The notes below the pieces were generated by a model. It did no database searches, was not told the DNA's origin, and was given only the letters and a program-made list of their open reading frames with translations. From Brucepastera parasyntrophica (GTDB lineage Bacteria > Spirochaetota > Spirochaetia > Treponematales > Treponemataceae), in NCBI RefSeq assembly GCF_022376835.1, contig NZ_CP084606.1:1916501-1980500 (forward strand): DNA of 64,000 nt, in the 5' to 3' direction. The position numbers and the translations under genes were made by a program. Below are positions 17,101 through 25,630 of this stretch, in pieces. The first letter of the stretch is position 1. Each line of letters starts with the position of its first letter.

Positions 17101-17259
17101 ATTGGTCTCACCGTTATCGGCGGGCTTGTGTCCTCGACATTTATTACGCTCTTCTTTATCCCGGTTATGTATTCCATCATCAATGAACACAGGGGAAAGA
17201 AACAGCGCAAGGAAAAGGATGAGACAATTATCGAACTGCCTTTAAAGGAGGGTGTTTAG
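14110..17259 (+). CDS. RND-family efflux transporter (set 1)
   Basis: A 1049-residue inner-membrane pump of the AcrB/HAE type with 12 transmembrane helices and two large periplasmic loops. Clear marks are the N-terminal VNRPVLFVIIF, GVGMIVDSSIVIIENI in TM4, GIVVNNGIILVDY in TM10 and RLRPVLMTTLTTVLGMVPMAFF in TM11. The second Asp of the TM4 pair is Ser and the TM10 Lys of AcrB is Asn, so the proton relay differs from AcrB. The substrate is unknown. It is translated by overlap with the adaptor gene and followed by a small PII-like gene. Confidence 0.95.
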   Translation: MSVAKSVVNRPVLFVIIFALIAIVGIYMVSDVAIDMFPDIDIPMVIVYTSYDSAGPETVEKTVTKILESALVNISGLTDMTSQSSEETSLIMLEFEYGSNLDNKVNDIRDKIDQIRDYLPDASDSPIIMQMDPSSMPIMRIAVKGDRTQNELRKIADDMILDKLEQIDGVASTSVVGGQDRIVKVSLSQNRLEAYGLTITDIARTLASQNVELGAGSIVDGAKNYSIRTTGEYSSLLDISETVVTKIEGADIRLRDIGDVFWGYEDENSTVYINGELGVYVSVTKQSGTNSVAVADKVYARLDEIRQELPADITLEITQDDTEMTRDMINELINSAVLGGVLAVIILIIFLRNIKSSVIIAISIPFSILVTLLVMSLAGITLNMMTLTGLILGVGMIVDSSIVIIENIFKFRERGAKPTIAAILGTQEVMSSIISSTLTTICVFIPILLFKNQLGMMGQMVEGLIFTVGIALLSSLLVAIFLVPVLASKYLPINTRTQKPLKSPILRSLDSFVEKLLAGLTRAYRRALDAAVKHRMITIIIIVAAFLGSVGALSKMNIVMIPPMNEDSVSVSVEMPLGTRYEDTRAVMLQLQEFAIDEIVGAKSIITNVGSSGQALQTGVNTHKGELSITLDLNQQGADTSETVKEKLRAHFGDFPNATITFGEGMAQQMAGGSDIDIALRIDDINIGLAAATEIKDIIEEFVPEVTEVTIDTSSGLPQVEIVIDRNRAYNLGLNISGIANEIAAAMDGVTATTYRYEGDEYDVVLMFQDEDRKKVVDLDKIFVSSSYGGIVPLSNFASLDKGVGPVSISRENQTRVIHITGTILTNDRADVVENKIKDAINSNYVLPNGVTIVYEGQWGEITDMLMTFILILTLAVLLVFGVMAGQYESFKDPLINLCTIPLMLIGVVAIYLITGQTMSIFTMIGLVMLVGIVVNNGIILVDYTNLLVGRGVPVRQACLDAGESRLRPVLMTTLTTVLGMVPMAFFPGESSQMIQPIGLTVIGGLVSSTFITLFFIPVMYSIINEHRGKKQRKEKDETIIELPLKEGV

Positions 17260-17260
17260 A

Positions 17261-17541
17261 ATGAAACGGATTGAAATATTTGCAAACCGGTCGGTGCAGG
17301 ATGAAATCATTGGCGGGCTTGAAGATGCAATAACTGACTTCTACTATACCCTGATCCCGGTGGTCAATGGAAGAGGGAAGTGTCAGTACCGCCTCGGGAC
17401 CGCAACATGGCCCGAAGAAAATTTCATGATTATAAGCTATCTCGATGAAAAAACGCAGATAAGGCATTGAAGGTCCTCGAGGGAGTAAAAAAGAACTTCC
17501 CCGAGGAGGGTATTAAAATGTTTATAATAAACGCGACATAA
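17261..17541 (+). CDS. PII-like transporter-associated protein (frame broken at 17448-17453)
   Basis: Adding one A to the six-A run at 17448-17453 gives a 93-residue protein ending KNFPEEGIKMFIINAT; otherwise it stops early at 17470. It begins MKRIEIFANRSV and has the ferredoxin-like beta-alpha-beta plan of the small PII-like proteins (PG0541 type) found next to RND genes. It probably modulates the pump, though no mechanism is known. AAGGAGG is placed before the ATG, two bases after the RND stop. Confidence 0.7.
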
Positions 17542-17587
17542 CCGTTTATTTTCAGAACCAGAATAAAATAAAGAATAGAAAAAATAT

Positions 17588-17632
17588 AAAGGTCAGGGAT
17601 ACCACTTTTTCCGGTATCCCTGACCTTTTTTT
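17588..17632. terminator. strong bidirectional intrinsic terminator
   Basis: A perfect 16-base inverted repeat (arms 17588-17603 and 17613-17628, containing GGTCAGGGATACC) with a nine-base loop and a T run on the + side and A-rich bases on the other. It sits between the efflux operon and the convergent FMN enzyme gene and can stop both. Confidence 0.9.
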
Positions 17633-17664
17633 GAAAAGCCGCCGCGTTTTCTCCGAACAAAAAT

Positions 17665-18567
17665 TTATGTACTATTGGTCCCGCCGCTCATAAGCTGTTC
17701 CTGAACATATTCTTTTATGCCCTTTTTTCCTGATTTAAGGAGGGCTGTTATAAAGGGACGGGCCAGCATAACTTCTTCCGCCCCGAGGGCCTTTGCGGTA
17801 TATAAATCCTGCTGTTTGCGGATACCTCCGTCTATCCAGATTTCTCCGGCAAACTGCGAAAGCTGGGTGCTGTATTTCGCAAGAAAACTGACAGTACTGC
17901 CTTCCAGGGTTTCAACACGTCCGCCGTGATTTGAGACAACAACAATATCAGGCCGGACCTCTCTGACAAGATCAATATCTTCAGGCCGGAAAATACCCTT
18001 TATTATAAAAGGAACTTTGGCCTGCTGTTTTATTTCCGTGAGAGCTCCTGCCGTTTTTCTTTCCAGTTTCGCCTTTTCTCTCATGGTCAGTATGGCATAG
18101 GAATCTATATCAATTCCAATGTATTCCGCCGTGTTTGCCGCCCATTCCATGCGTTCCAGTATTTTCCTGTTTTCATAGGGCTTAATGAAAATCGCGCCTT
18201 TTGTATGCAGCGTTTCAAGCGCTTCGATTCCATAGCGCAGTTTTTCATCAGGGCATCCGTCGCCTATTGAAAGATTAATATCAGCAAAAACCGCTGATGC
18301 CAGTATATCCATATAGAACGGTTTTTCGTCATGGTAACCTATATTTTCAACAGCTCCTGTGATCGGGGCCAGCCGTATTCTGGGAAGAGAAAAAGCCCGT
18401 TTTTCCGTGTCGGCTCCGGCGGCTGTCCGGAATAAATCCCAGTCGGCGCAATTCCGTATGAAATTCGTGTTATTCCGCACCCCGCCCATTCCCGGAAGCT
18501 CATTAATACATCCCTGTCCGTCGCAGGCAGCGCAAAAGTGGCATTTATACTGCTCTTTTTCAATCAT
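17665..18567 (-). CDS. FMN-dependent alpha-hydroxy-acid dehydrogenase family protein
   Basis: A 300-residue TIM-barrel flavoenzyme. The C-terminal half has the family signature: a catalytic Lys in FIIKGI, VSNHGGRVET with the active-site His, IWIDGGIRKQQD and the phosphate-binding GAEEVMLARPF. The N-terminus carries cysteines (CHFCAACDGQGC, residues 9-20), as seen in anaerobe members, hinting at a metal site. At 300 residues it is shorter than classical lactate or glycolate oxidases (about 360) and similar to the short clostridial/treponemal form. The hydroxy-acid substrate is unknown. Divergent from the next gene. Confidence 0.85.
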   Translation of the reverse strand: MIEKEQYKCHFCAACDGQGCINELPGMGGVRNNTNFIRNCADWDLFRTAAGADTEKRAFSLPRIRLAPITGAVENIGYHDEKPFYMDILASAVFADINLSIGDGCPDEKLRYGIEALETLHTKGAIFIKPYENRKILERMEWAANTAEYIGIDIDSYAILTMREKAKLERKTAGALTEIKQQAKVPFIIKGIFRPEDIDLVREVRPDIVVVSNHGGRVETLEGSTVSFLAKYSTQLSQFAGEIWIDGGIRKQQDLYTAKALGAEEVMLARPFITALLKSGKKGIKEYVQEQLMSGGTNST

Positions 18568-18664
18568 ATATGCACACTATAAAGAAGAATGAATGCCGAA
18601 TCAATAATGTATACGCGCATAAGAGAGATTCAATATACAGAAATATAAATTTACATATAAAAAA

Positions 18665-18694
18665 TTCACCTTTTCCTGTCTTTTCTGATATACT
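18665..18694 (+). promoter_or_regulatory. promoter of a probable leaderless gene
   Basis: TTCACC (18665-18670), an 18-base spacer and TATACT (18689-18694) form a housekeeping-type promoter; only six bases separate the -10 from the ATG at 18701, and no Shine-Dalgarno exists. Confidence 0.5.
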
Positions 18695-18700
18695 GTCTGC

Positions 18701-19459
18701 ATGACCCGAAGCGGATGGACTTACTTTGTAAACTTCAGGGACTCTTTTCAGGCGCAGTGCGAAACATGGAAAAAAGAAGCGGTCTGCGGGAAGGACAACT
18801 GGCTGGGCCGCCTGCAAAAACAGGCCGCCGAGGCGGACAAAACACCGGCATATCCTCTGGAAACATCGATAGTTTATAATCGTTCTTTGGATGATGTTAC
18901 ACAAAACGACCTCATAAAACTCATTCTGGTGGGGGATAATCCGGGAAAAAATGAGCAGCTTGCCGGGAATAACCGTTATCTTGTGGGACAGGCCGGAAAA
19001 CTGGGTGAAGGATTTTTCAGGAAAAATCCGGAATTGGGAATAGACTTCAGAAAAAATGTAATTATTCTTAACAAAACGCCCATACATACGGCAAAAACAA
19101 AGCAGCTTGCCCTGCTCTGCAAAAATGGCGGAGACAGGTTTAACAAACTCTTTGAAGAGTCCCAGAAATGGATGGCGGAACAGACCGCGCTTCTGCAGCA
19201 AAAGCTGAAATGCAGTCTCTGGCTGGTAGGGTATGGAGAGTTGCGGAAAAGCGGGCTTTTTTCCTTATATGCGGAAACACTGAAAAAAGAATATGAAAAA
19301 AAACGAAAGCTGAGCGATGCCGATGTATATTTATATCAGCATTTTTCAATGAACCGGTTTTCAATTGACCTGAAGTCGCATTATAATGGCAGTATAACGC
19401 TTGCAGAAAATCTCCGCAGTATCGGGTTAATGCACCGGAAAGAAGTTATAGGATGGTAA
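18701..19459 (+). CDS. uracil-DNA-glycosylase-superfamily-like protein
   Basis: A 252-residue soluble protein. Residues about 76-88 read LILVGDNPGKNEQ, like the GE(A/N)PGxxE first motif of UDG families 4 and 5. A downstream VIILNKTPIHTAKT strand fits the fold's NxxP-type region, and WLVGYGELRKSGLF fits a late strand. The usual catalytic and second-loop motifs are not clear, so DNA-repair activity is not assured. The mRNA appears leaderless. The gene is six bases from the GNAT gene, and together with the DMT transporter they form a run of three. Confidence 0.55.
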   Translation: MTRSGWTYFVNFRDSFQAQCETWKKEAVCGKDNWLGRLQKQAAEADKTPAYPLETSIVYNRSLDDVTQNDLIKLILVGDNPGKNEQLAGNNRYLVGQAGKLGEGFFRKNPELGIDFRKNVIILNKTPIHTAKTKQLALLCKNGGDRFNKLFEESQKWMAEQTALLQQKLKCSLWLVGYGELRKSGLFSLYAETLKKEYEKKRKLSDADVYLYQHFSMNRFSIDLKSHYNGSITLAENLRSIGLMHRKEVIGW

Positions 19460-19465
19460 TAAAGT

Positions 19466-20113
19466 ATGGATAGGACGGTAACGGATATGGATACGATCAT
19501 TAGAAATGATATCAGTTTTCTTGTCAGACAGGCGCAGCCTGATGATATAGACGAGATAATGAGGATTGAAGAAATATGCTTCGCGACAGGTATTCAGGAA
19601 GCGCATAATGTTTTTCTTGACCGCTTGTACACTTTTCCTGAAGGCTTTTTTGTTCTGGTCCCGGAAGAATACGTTAATGAGTCGGTATCTGATACTAGCA
19701 GATCAAGGAAGATAAGATTTATAGCGAAACAGCTTGCCGGATATTTTGTTTCGGAAATCTGGGATGAGGTTCCCCCTCAAACGGCGGAATTTTACCAGTT
19801 GGGGCATTCCGCTTCCTCCCGCCATAATCCGGAAGGAACGGTTCTGTATCTGTCTTCGTTTGCCGTGGATCCTGTCGCGCGCGGGACGGGCCGTTTTCTT
19901 TTTAATTCCGCGTTCCGCGTTATGAAGAAAAAATATCCCCAGCTCCGGAAAATAGTATTTGTGGTTAACGAGGAATGGCAGGCCGCCCGGCATATTTATG
20001 AAACCGAAGGATTCATCTATACCGGAAGAATTGAAAATTTTTTCAAAAAAAGCCCGGGATCGGAAAACGCACAGGAGAAGAGAGCCGCTCTGATTATGGA
20101 AAAAGATATATGA
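19466..20113 (+). CDS. GNAT-family N-acetyltransferase
   Basis: A 215-residue acetyl-CoA-dependent acetyltransferase. The N-terminus shows the RimI-like FLVRQAQPDDIDEIMRIEEICF; strand 4 is VLYLSSFAVDP, followed by the pyrophosphate loop ARGTGRFLF (R/Q-x2-G-x-G/A type) near 140-148 and the late EEWQAARHIYETEGFIYTGR segment. The substrate is unknown. The start may be the ATG at 19466 or 19487. It overlaps the following transporter start by four bases (ATGA), indicating coupling. Confidence 0.88.
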   Translation: MDRTVTDMDTIIRNDISFLVRQAQPDDIDEIMRIEEICFATGIQEAHNVFLDRLYTFPEGFFVLVPEEYVNESVSDTSRSRKIRFIAKQLAGYFVSEIWDEVPPQTAEFYQLGHSASSRHNPEGTVLYLSSFAVDPVARGTGRFLFNSAFRVMKKKYPQLRKIVFVVNEEWQAARHIYETEGFIYTGRIENFFKKSPGSENAQEKRAALIMEKDI

Positions 20114-21006
20114 CCTTTTCCGGAAACCGGTATCTCCTCCTTGCTTTCCTTACGGTTATTGTCTGGAGCGCAACCTTTATTTGTACAAAAATTCTCCTGA
20201 CTGCGTTCTCGCCTATCGAAATACTGCTTTACCGTTTTTTCCTTGCCTATATTCTGATGTTTGCAGTTTATCCGCGGGTTCATAAGCCGGAAAGTCTGAA
20301 AACAGAAGCAATGATTTTTTTTGCCGGCTTGTCCGGCGGCACCCTGTATTTTCTTTGTGAAAATTTTGCGCTTAACTTTTCTCTCGCGTCAAACGTTGCC
20401 CTGATTGTCGCTACGGCCCCGATTCTGACCGCGGTATGCGCCCACTTTTTTCTCAAAAATGAAAAACTGACGCGGTTTACGGTGTTAGGCGGCGTCATCG
20501 CTTTTATAGGAGTTGCGCTGGTTATTTTTAACGGGAAATTTGTTCTGAACCTGAACCCTCTGGGTGATATTCTTGCCCTTTTGTCTTCGGTCTCCTGGGC
20601 CGTATATTCAATACTTATTAAAAAACTTGACAGCCGATATTCATTTTATTATATAACCCGGAAAATATTTTTCTGGACCCTTGTTACGGTCCTTCCCTTT
20701 CTGTTTATTTTCCCGGTGAGATTTGATTTTTCTCCCCTGCTGGACTGGAAAATTACCGTAAATCTGCTGATTCTTTCAGTTTTTGCTTCCTGCGGCGCCT
20801 ATGTCGCATGGAATAAGGTTATAAGCGTTTTCGGCGCGACCAGGGCAAACAATTTTATTTATTTTATTCCCCTTCTTACATTAATAGAATCGGCAATAAT
20901 TCTTTCCGAACCATTGACCTTTTATGCATTGCTGGGGGCTGTTTTTATCGTAGGCGGCGTATATATAACCGGAAGAAAGAAAGTGGAGCGGGAAACGGTT
21001 TCCTAG
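20110..21006 (+). CDS. EamA/DMT-family transporter
   Basis: A 298-residue inner-membrane protein with ten predicted helices in two EamA repeats. The first repeat opens with FLTVIVWSATFICTKILL and ends near residue 140; the second begins LGDILALLSSVSWAVYSILIKKL. C-terminal residues ITGRKKVERE are basic. Family members export metabolites or amino acids; the cargo is unknown. Translation is coupled to the GNAT gene, so acetylated products could be its cargo, but that is speculation. Confidence 0.9.
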   Translation: MTFSGNRYLLLAFLTVIVWSATFICTKILLTAFSPIEILLYRFFLAYILMFAVYPRVHKPESLKTEAMIFFAGLSGGTLYFLCENFALNFSLASNVALIVATAPILTAVCAHFFLKNEKLTRFTVLGGVIAFIGVALVIFNGKFVLNLNPLGDILALLSSVSWAVYSILIKKLDSRYSFYYITRKIFFWTLVTVLPFLFIFPVRFDFSPLLDWKITVNLLILSVFASCGAYVAWNKVISVFGATRANNFIYFIPLLTLIESAIILSEPLTFYALLGAVFIVGGVYITGRKKVERETVS

Positions 21007-21008
21007 CC

Positions 21009-22070
21009 TTACTGGTTTTGGATGGAGATTTCTTTAAATATTTCCTGAATGGCAATAACCGCGTCGGTAATTACCGGATCAAACTGGGTTCCTTTGCCTT
21101 CGGTTATTATCCGGATGGCTTCCTCATACGGAAAAGCGTCTTTATATACCCGCGCGCACACCAGCGCGTCATATACGTCTACAATCGACAATATGCGGGC
21201 GGAAAGAGGTATGTCATCGCCCTTCAGGCCTCTTGGATATCCTTTTCCGTCATAGCGTTCGTGGTGGCAATAACAGATATCCCTGCTGTGATTCAGATAT
21301 ATCGGATCGCTTTTGTTCAAAATGGATTCAATGATGTCTTTTCCGATTGTGGTATGGGTTTTGATTACGTCAAATTCCTCCGGCGTAAGTTTGCCGGGTT
21401 TCAGCAGTATTTTATCGGGGATGCCTATTTTTCCCACGTCATGGAGTGGTACGGCTTTTACAATGATATCCGGTTCAAGCGCTCTCAAGTCCTCGGCATA
21501 TTCCGAATTTTCAAGGAGATAATCCACCAGAGCCCTGGTAAAATATGTTGTCCGCTTTACATGACTTCCTGATTCAAGGTTCCGGTATTCGATAATATTC
21601 GCCATTGCCTCGAGTATATTGTCCAGCGTTCCGGTTACTTCCGCGGTCTTCTGCTCGACCATTGCTTCCAGCTTATCACTGTAATTCTTCAGTTTTATGT
21701 GATTCGCGACTCTCAGCTTTACTATTTCGGGATGGAACGGCTTGGAAATAAAATCAACCGCCCCGGATGAAAGGGCCAGTACTTCCGAATCGGAGGTTGT
21801 TATAAAAATAACGGGGATTTTCCGGAATACACTGTGGGCTTTCAAAACATCCAGCATCTGGTATCCGTTCATTACCGGCATTATAATATCCAGCAGAATG
21901 ATTTTTGGGAGAACATCCATTGTTTGCAGGATTTCCAGTGCTTCCACACCGTTTTTTGCTGTCAGTATACGGTAATCATTCTTGAGAATTTCTTCAAGAA
22001 TCAGGAGATTTGTCTCAACATCGTCAACAACAAGAACAGTGGGTAAGTCCGTATTATCCGTTAGCGCCAT
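21009..22070 (-). CDS. response regulator with HD-GYP (c-di-GMP phosphodiesterase) domain
   Basis: A 353-residue RpfG-like protein. The receiver (about 10-125) has VVDDVETN, the phosphoacceptor in ILLDIIMPVMNGYQ, a Thr (VIFITTS) and Lys (FISKPF). After a linker helix, the HD-GYP domain (about 150-345) has the metal-binding HDVGKIGIPD, KTHTTIG, CHHERYDGKGYPRGLKG and DVYDAL motifs, all intact, so it should hydrolyse cyclic di-GMP when phosphorylated. Its start overlaps the end of the hybrid kinase gene by 17 bases; the kinase is the obvious partner. Confidence 0.95.
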   Translation of the reverse strand: MALTDNTDLPTVLVVDDVETNLLILEEILKNDYRILTAKNGVEALEILQTMDVLPKIILLDIIMPVMNGYQMLDVLKAHSVFRKIPVIFITTSDSEVLALSSGAVDFISKPFHPEIVKLRVANHIKLKNYSDKLEAMVEQKTAEVTGTLDNILEAMANIIEYRNLESGSHVKRTTYFTRALVDYLLENSEYAEDLRALEPDIIVKAVPLHDVGKIGIPDKILLKPGKLTPEEFDVIKTHTTIGKDIIESILNKSDPIYLNHSRDICYCHHERYDGKGYPRGLKGDDIPLSARILSIVDVYDALVCARVYKDAFPYEEAIRIITEGKGTQFDPVITDAVIAIQEIFKEISIQNQ

Positions 22071-25000
22071 ATTCTTTTATTACCTTATCAATAACTGCAT
22101 ACGTTTGTGCAATACATTCTTTGATTTCTTCCTGTATGCCAGGTTCAACAACTCCGTTTTTCAGTTCAAGTTCCAGTTTTTGCATAAGCATGAATAATTT
22201 TTTCAGTGACAGATTGGCTGCCACGCCCTTTATAGTATGCGCCAAAACCTGCGCTTTGTCAAAATTCTTCTGCTCAATCTCTGTAAAAAGTTCATCCGGG
22301 TTTGTTTCAGCCTTAAACCGGGACAAAAGTTTTGTATAAAGGGCCTTGTTTCCCATAACGCGGCCAAGGCCCTCTTCAAGATTAAGATATTCTTCATCCG
22401 AAATGTCCATTATATTCTCCTTTGGGTCAGCTTCGGTATCCGGCCTGTCTTCATCAGCGGACGTGCGGTTTTTCCCCGCTAAAAAATGGCTCAGCTTGGC
22501 TATGATTGTATTATATTCTACGGGTTTTGCAATATGGTCGTCCATACCGACAGCCAGGCATTTTTCCACATCCTCCCTGAAAACATTCGCGGTCATGGCA
22601 ACAATAGGTGTTCTGGTATTCTTATTCGTTTCAAGCTGGCGGATATTTCTGGTTGTCGTATAGCCGTCCATAACAGGCATGTGAATGTCCATTAGAATAA
22701 GATCATACGTATTTCCGCGTGATATTTTTTCAATCGCAATGGCGCCATTTTCCGCGCAATCAATAGTAATACCGGTTTCTTTTAAGAAAGATACTATTAT
22801 TTCCCTGTTAATAGCAATATCTTCCACCAGCAGGACCTTATAAGCGCTGAAATCGGGAACCTGCTTAACAATATCCGCGGTTTTGATTTCCGGAACTCCG
22901 GTTATTTCATTTATTACATTAACAATAGCGGACGGAAACAGCGGTTTGGGCAGAAATTTGTTTATTCCGGCTTCGACAGCCCTTTCTTCTATTACATGAA
23001 GCTGGGCTATGGAAATAAGGATTATGACAGCCTTTTCTTCGGGTTCCTGTTTTAATGCCTTTGCCAGTTCAATCCCGTTCATTCCGGGCATTTGCCAGTC
23101 AACGAAAATTACGGTATACGGCTTTCCCTGGTCCTTTGCTTTTTTGAACAGCTCCAGCGCGGTTTTTCCGTTTTCCGCTGTAGTAACCGGAATATTGAGC
23201 ATGGAAAAGATAAAGGCAAAGTATTCCAGTATTGCCGGGGAATCATCGACAGCAAGGACTCTGAGATTATCCCTGTTTATCTTTTCCGACAGAGTTATGC
23301 GCTTGTGGGAAGAGGACGTTTTAAGTTTTACCGTAAATGTAAAGGTACTTCCCTTTCCCGGCCTGCTTTCCGTATGTATTTCACCGCTCATCAGCTGTAC
23401 TATCTTTTTGGAAATCGATAAGCCAAGACCTGTCCCCCCGAACCTTCTCGCGATGCCTCCGTCCGCCTGCTCAAAGGGTGAAAAGACGTTTTCACACTGT
23501 TCCGAGGTCATTCCTATTCCGTTATCTGAAACCTCAAATTTCAGAACGCTGTATTCATCTCCCAGTGAAACAGGAATAACTTTCAGTTTTATTGTTCCGT
23601 ACTCCGGAGTAAATTTAATGGCATTGCTGAAGAGATTGGTAATTACCTGGGACAATCTGAGTGAATCGCCTATAAAATGGGTAGGCATGGACGGATCTAT
23701 ATCAATAACGAGTTCCTGGTTTTTTTCATCCGAACGCACAATCATAATGTTCGTTAAGTCGATAAGCGCTTTTTCAAGGCTGAATTCTTCTTCATACAAT
23801 TCGAATTTATCGGCTTCGATTTTTGACATATCCAGAATATCGTTGATAATTGAAAGCAGATGACTTGATGATGTTTCCGTTTTATTCAGACAGTCCCGGA
23901 TTACGTCAGGGTCACTGGCGTTTTTCGCGATATGGGTCATTCCGATAATTGCGTTCATCGGTGTCCTGATTTCATGACTCATACGTGAAAGAAAATCCGA
24001 CTTGGCCCTGTTCGCCTTTTGCGCTTCTTCGAAGGAAAGGCGAAGCTGGCTTTCGGTTTTTGACCGTTCCAGTTCTATCCGTTTCCTTTCAGTTATATCA
24101 ACATATATGCCGACCAGAATAACGGCCTCGCCAAGATTATCACATACAACCGTTTTGCTGATACTGAACCAGCGTTCTTCCCCATGAAGGTCTATAAAGT
24201 TTTTTTCATATGCGAGCAGGGAGTTTTTGCTTTCGATCAGGGCTATTTCCTCTGCGCGCAGCTGTTCCGCGGCCTGCGGCATATAAATGGTTTCATCCGT
24301 TTTCCCGATCATTTCAAATTCCGTTTTTCCGAAATATTCGAGAAATGAAGTATTGCAGCCAATATACCGGAGCTGCATATCTTTCCAGAAAATAATGGCG
24401 CCCGTGTTATCAACAACTTTCCGGAGTGTTTCTTTCGCCAGAATAATCGAATTTTCAGCGTTCTTTCTTTCTATCCCGGTGGCGATAATATTTGCCGCCA
24501 GACGCATTAATTTGAGATCATTTTTGTTCCACTCCCTCGCGGGAATGTTATTATCGCAGCCAAGGAACCCCCAGAATTTGCCGAGCATATACACAGGGAC
24601 TCTTACAAGACCGTTTGGATACTGTGCTTGTTCGCCGCTTTTTCCCCCGGACGGACTTCCTTCCACAATAATATAATCATTGTTCAAAAGCGCCAGATAC
24701 TCCGGAGAGTGGGGATCAAAAGATTCATGCTGTAAGGTGTCCTTCCGGGCCGTAACCGCCGGCATTGTCCATTCATAGTCGCAGCGGAAAAAATAATCCC
24801 TGTTACTGTTTTCCTGTTTGAAGAGACAGGTCCGGTCCAGCTTCAGAAAATTTCCCAGAATCTGCAGCGCGGTATTAATCATATCATCAAGACTGATAAG
24901 CGAGGCAAATATAGTTGTCATCTGCAGTATTATGTCCCGCCGCTTGAGCTGGATTTCCAGTTCCGTTTGTGTCTGCGCCAATTGTGTTACATCCGAAACC

Positions 25001-25338
25001 TGGCAGAGGTGGTATTTTTCCCCATCCGGGCCTGTCAGGATGCTGCTGAAATTTTTGAAGATATAATTGTTGTGAGTTGTTTTGGTTTCCCATACCAGCG
25101 GGTCGGTATCATTAAGCATATCCGGGTTTTCATAAACAGGATGTTTTGTTACAACTTCATGGATATATGCGTCAAAATCATCGGTCGCAAAACAGGTCCG
25201 GGCCAGAATTTTTTCCATACCATTGTTATAATAAAGCAGTTTTTTTGTCCGGATATCAACTATATACAGGCTTTCCATATTTTCGAAAAAATGAAAAACC
25301 TCCTGCGCTTTTTGTTTCTTGGAAAACGCACCTGCCAT
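22054..25338 (-). CDS. hybrid sensor histidine kinase, PAS-GAF-PAS-HisKA-HATPase-REC-REC-HPt
   Basis: A 1094-residue cytoplasmic phosphorelay kinase without membrane helices. An N-terminal PAS-like domain (about 20-125) is followed by a GAF-like domain (about 145-300), a second PAS (about 310-425) and HisKA with the phosphorylated His in FLSRMSHEIRTPMNA (about 450). The ATPase domain has NLFSNAIKFTPE, DNGIGM and GGTGLGLSI. Two receivers follow, with VIFVDWQMPGMNG and LILMDIHMPVMDG, then an HPt domain with HTIKG near 1050. All phosphorelay residues appear intact. It overlaps and probably phosphorylates the HD-GYP regulator, linking an intracellular or gas/redox-type signal to c-di-GMP. Confidence 0.95.
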   Translation of the reverse strand: MAGAFSKKQKAQEVFHFFENMESLYIVDIRTKKLLYYNNGMEKILARTCFATDDFDAYIHEVVTKHPVYENPDMLNDTDPLVWETKTTHNNYIFKNFSSILTGPDGEKYHLCQVSDVTQLAQTQTELEIQLKRRDIILQMTTIFASLISLDDMINTALQILGNFLKLDRTCLFKQENSNRDYFFRCDYEWTMPAVTARKDTLQHESFDPHSPEYLALLNNDYIIVEGSPSGGKSGEQAQYPNGLVRVPVYMLGKFWGFLGCDNNIPAREWNKNDLKLMRLAANIIATGIERKNAENSIILAKETLRKVVDNTGAIIFWKDMQLRYIGCNTSFLEYFGKTEFEMIGKTDETIYMPQAAEQLRAEEIALIESKNSLLAYEKNFIDLHGEERWFSISKTVVCDNLGEAVILVGIYVDITERKRIELERSKTESQLRLSFEEAQKANRAKSDFLSRMSHEIRTPMNAIIGMTHIAKNASDPDVIRDCLNKTETSSSHLLSIINDILDMSKIEADKFELYEEEFSLEKALIDLTNIMIVRSDEKNQELVIDIDPSMPTHFIGDSLRLSQVITNLFSNAIKFTPEYGTIKLKVIPVSLGDEYSVLKFEVSDNGIGMTSEQCENVFSPFEQADGGIARRFGGTGLGLSISKKIVQLMSGEIHTESRPGKGSTFTFTVKLKTSSSHKRITLSEKINRDNLRVLAVDDSPAILEYFAFIFSMLNIPVTTAENGKTALELFKKAKDQGKPYTVIFVDWQMPGMNGIELAKALKQEPEEKAVIILISIAQLHVIEERAVEAGINKFLPKPLFPSAIVNVINEITGVPEIKTADIVKQVPDFSAYKVLLVEDIAINREIIVSFLKETGITIDCAENGAIAIEKISRGNTYDLILMDIHMPVMDGYTTTRNIRQLETNKNTRTPIVAMTANVFREDVEKCLAVGMDDHIAKPVEYNTIIAKLSHFLAGKNRTSADEDRPDTEADPKENIMDISDEEYLNLEEGLGRVMGNKALYTKLLSRFKAETNPDELFTEIEQKNFDKAQVLAHTIKGVAANLSLKKLFMLMQKLELELKNGVVEPGIQEEIKECIAQTYAVIDKVIKEYGANG

Positions 25339-25431
25339 TAAAAAAATTCCTTATTTACCCCGCTGCAGCGACAGCCCCGGAGGAGCTGATTTATCTTGAT
25401 TTATTAACAGACATTCTATCTTATGTCATAT

Positions 25432-25537
25432 ATAGGCAAATAATCTAAATTATTTGCCTATTTCCGATTGTACGTGTTTCTGATATAAAGAAGTAATTTT
25501 TTATATCAGAAACGTGACTTAAAAGAGTATATTAATG
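25432..25537 (+). repeat. double-hairpin intergenic element, copy 2
   Basis: Aligns with 5276-5382 over its whole length. In the first hairpin the T-A pair of copy 1 (5280/5301) is a G-C pair here (25436/25457), preserving pairing. The second hairpin keeps the TTTCTGATATAA stem, with a different, shorter loop. It lies about 94 bases upstream of the ABC transporter operon, in the same orientation as copy 1. The rest of the region 25339-25630 has no gene, only a CAAAGTA / TACTTTG inverted repeat (25571-25577 and 25600-25606). Confidence 0.85.
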
Positions 25538-25630
25538 ATATAATATCATAAAATACGGTATCACCCTATACAAAGTAATCATTTTTTTTACGAAAAGGCT
25601 ACTTTGGGATACATTACTGCGGAGTTATAT

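Noticed and set aside
23009-23863. 284-codon open frame on + strand across the hybrid kinase
   Set aside because: Lies opposite the kinase's HisKA-REC region, with serine-rich antisense composition and no domain.
25535-25560. TGATATAATATCA palindrome near the ABC operon as a partner of the 27904-27962 operator array
   Set aside because: The match is to a short AT-rich dyad only and lacks the CAC/GTG ends, so it is likely chance.
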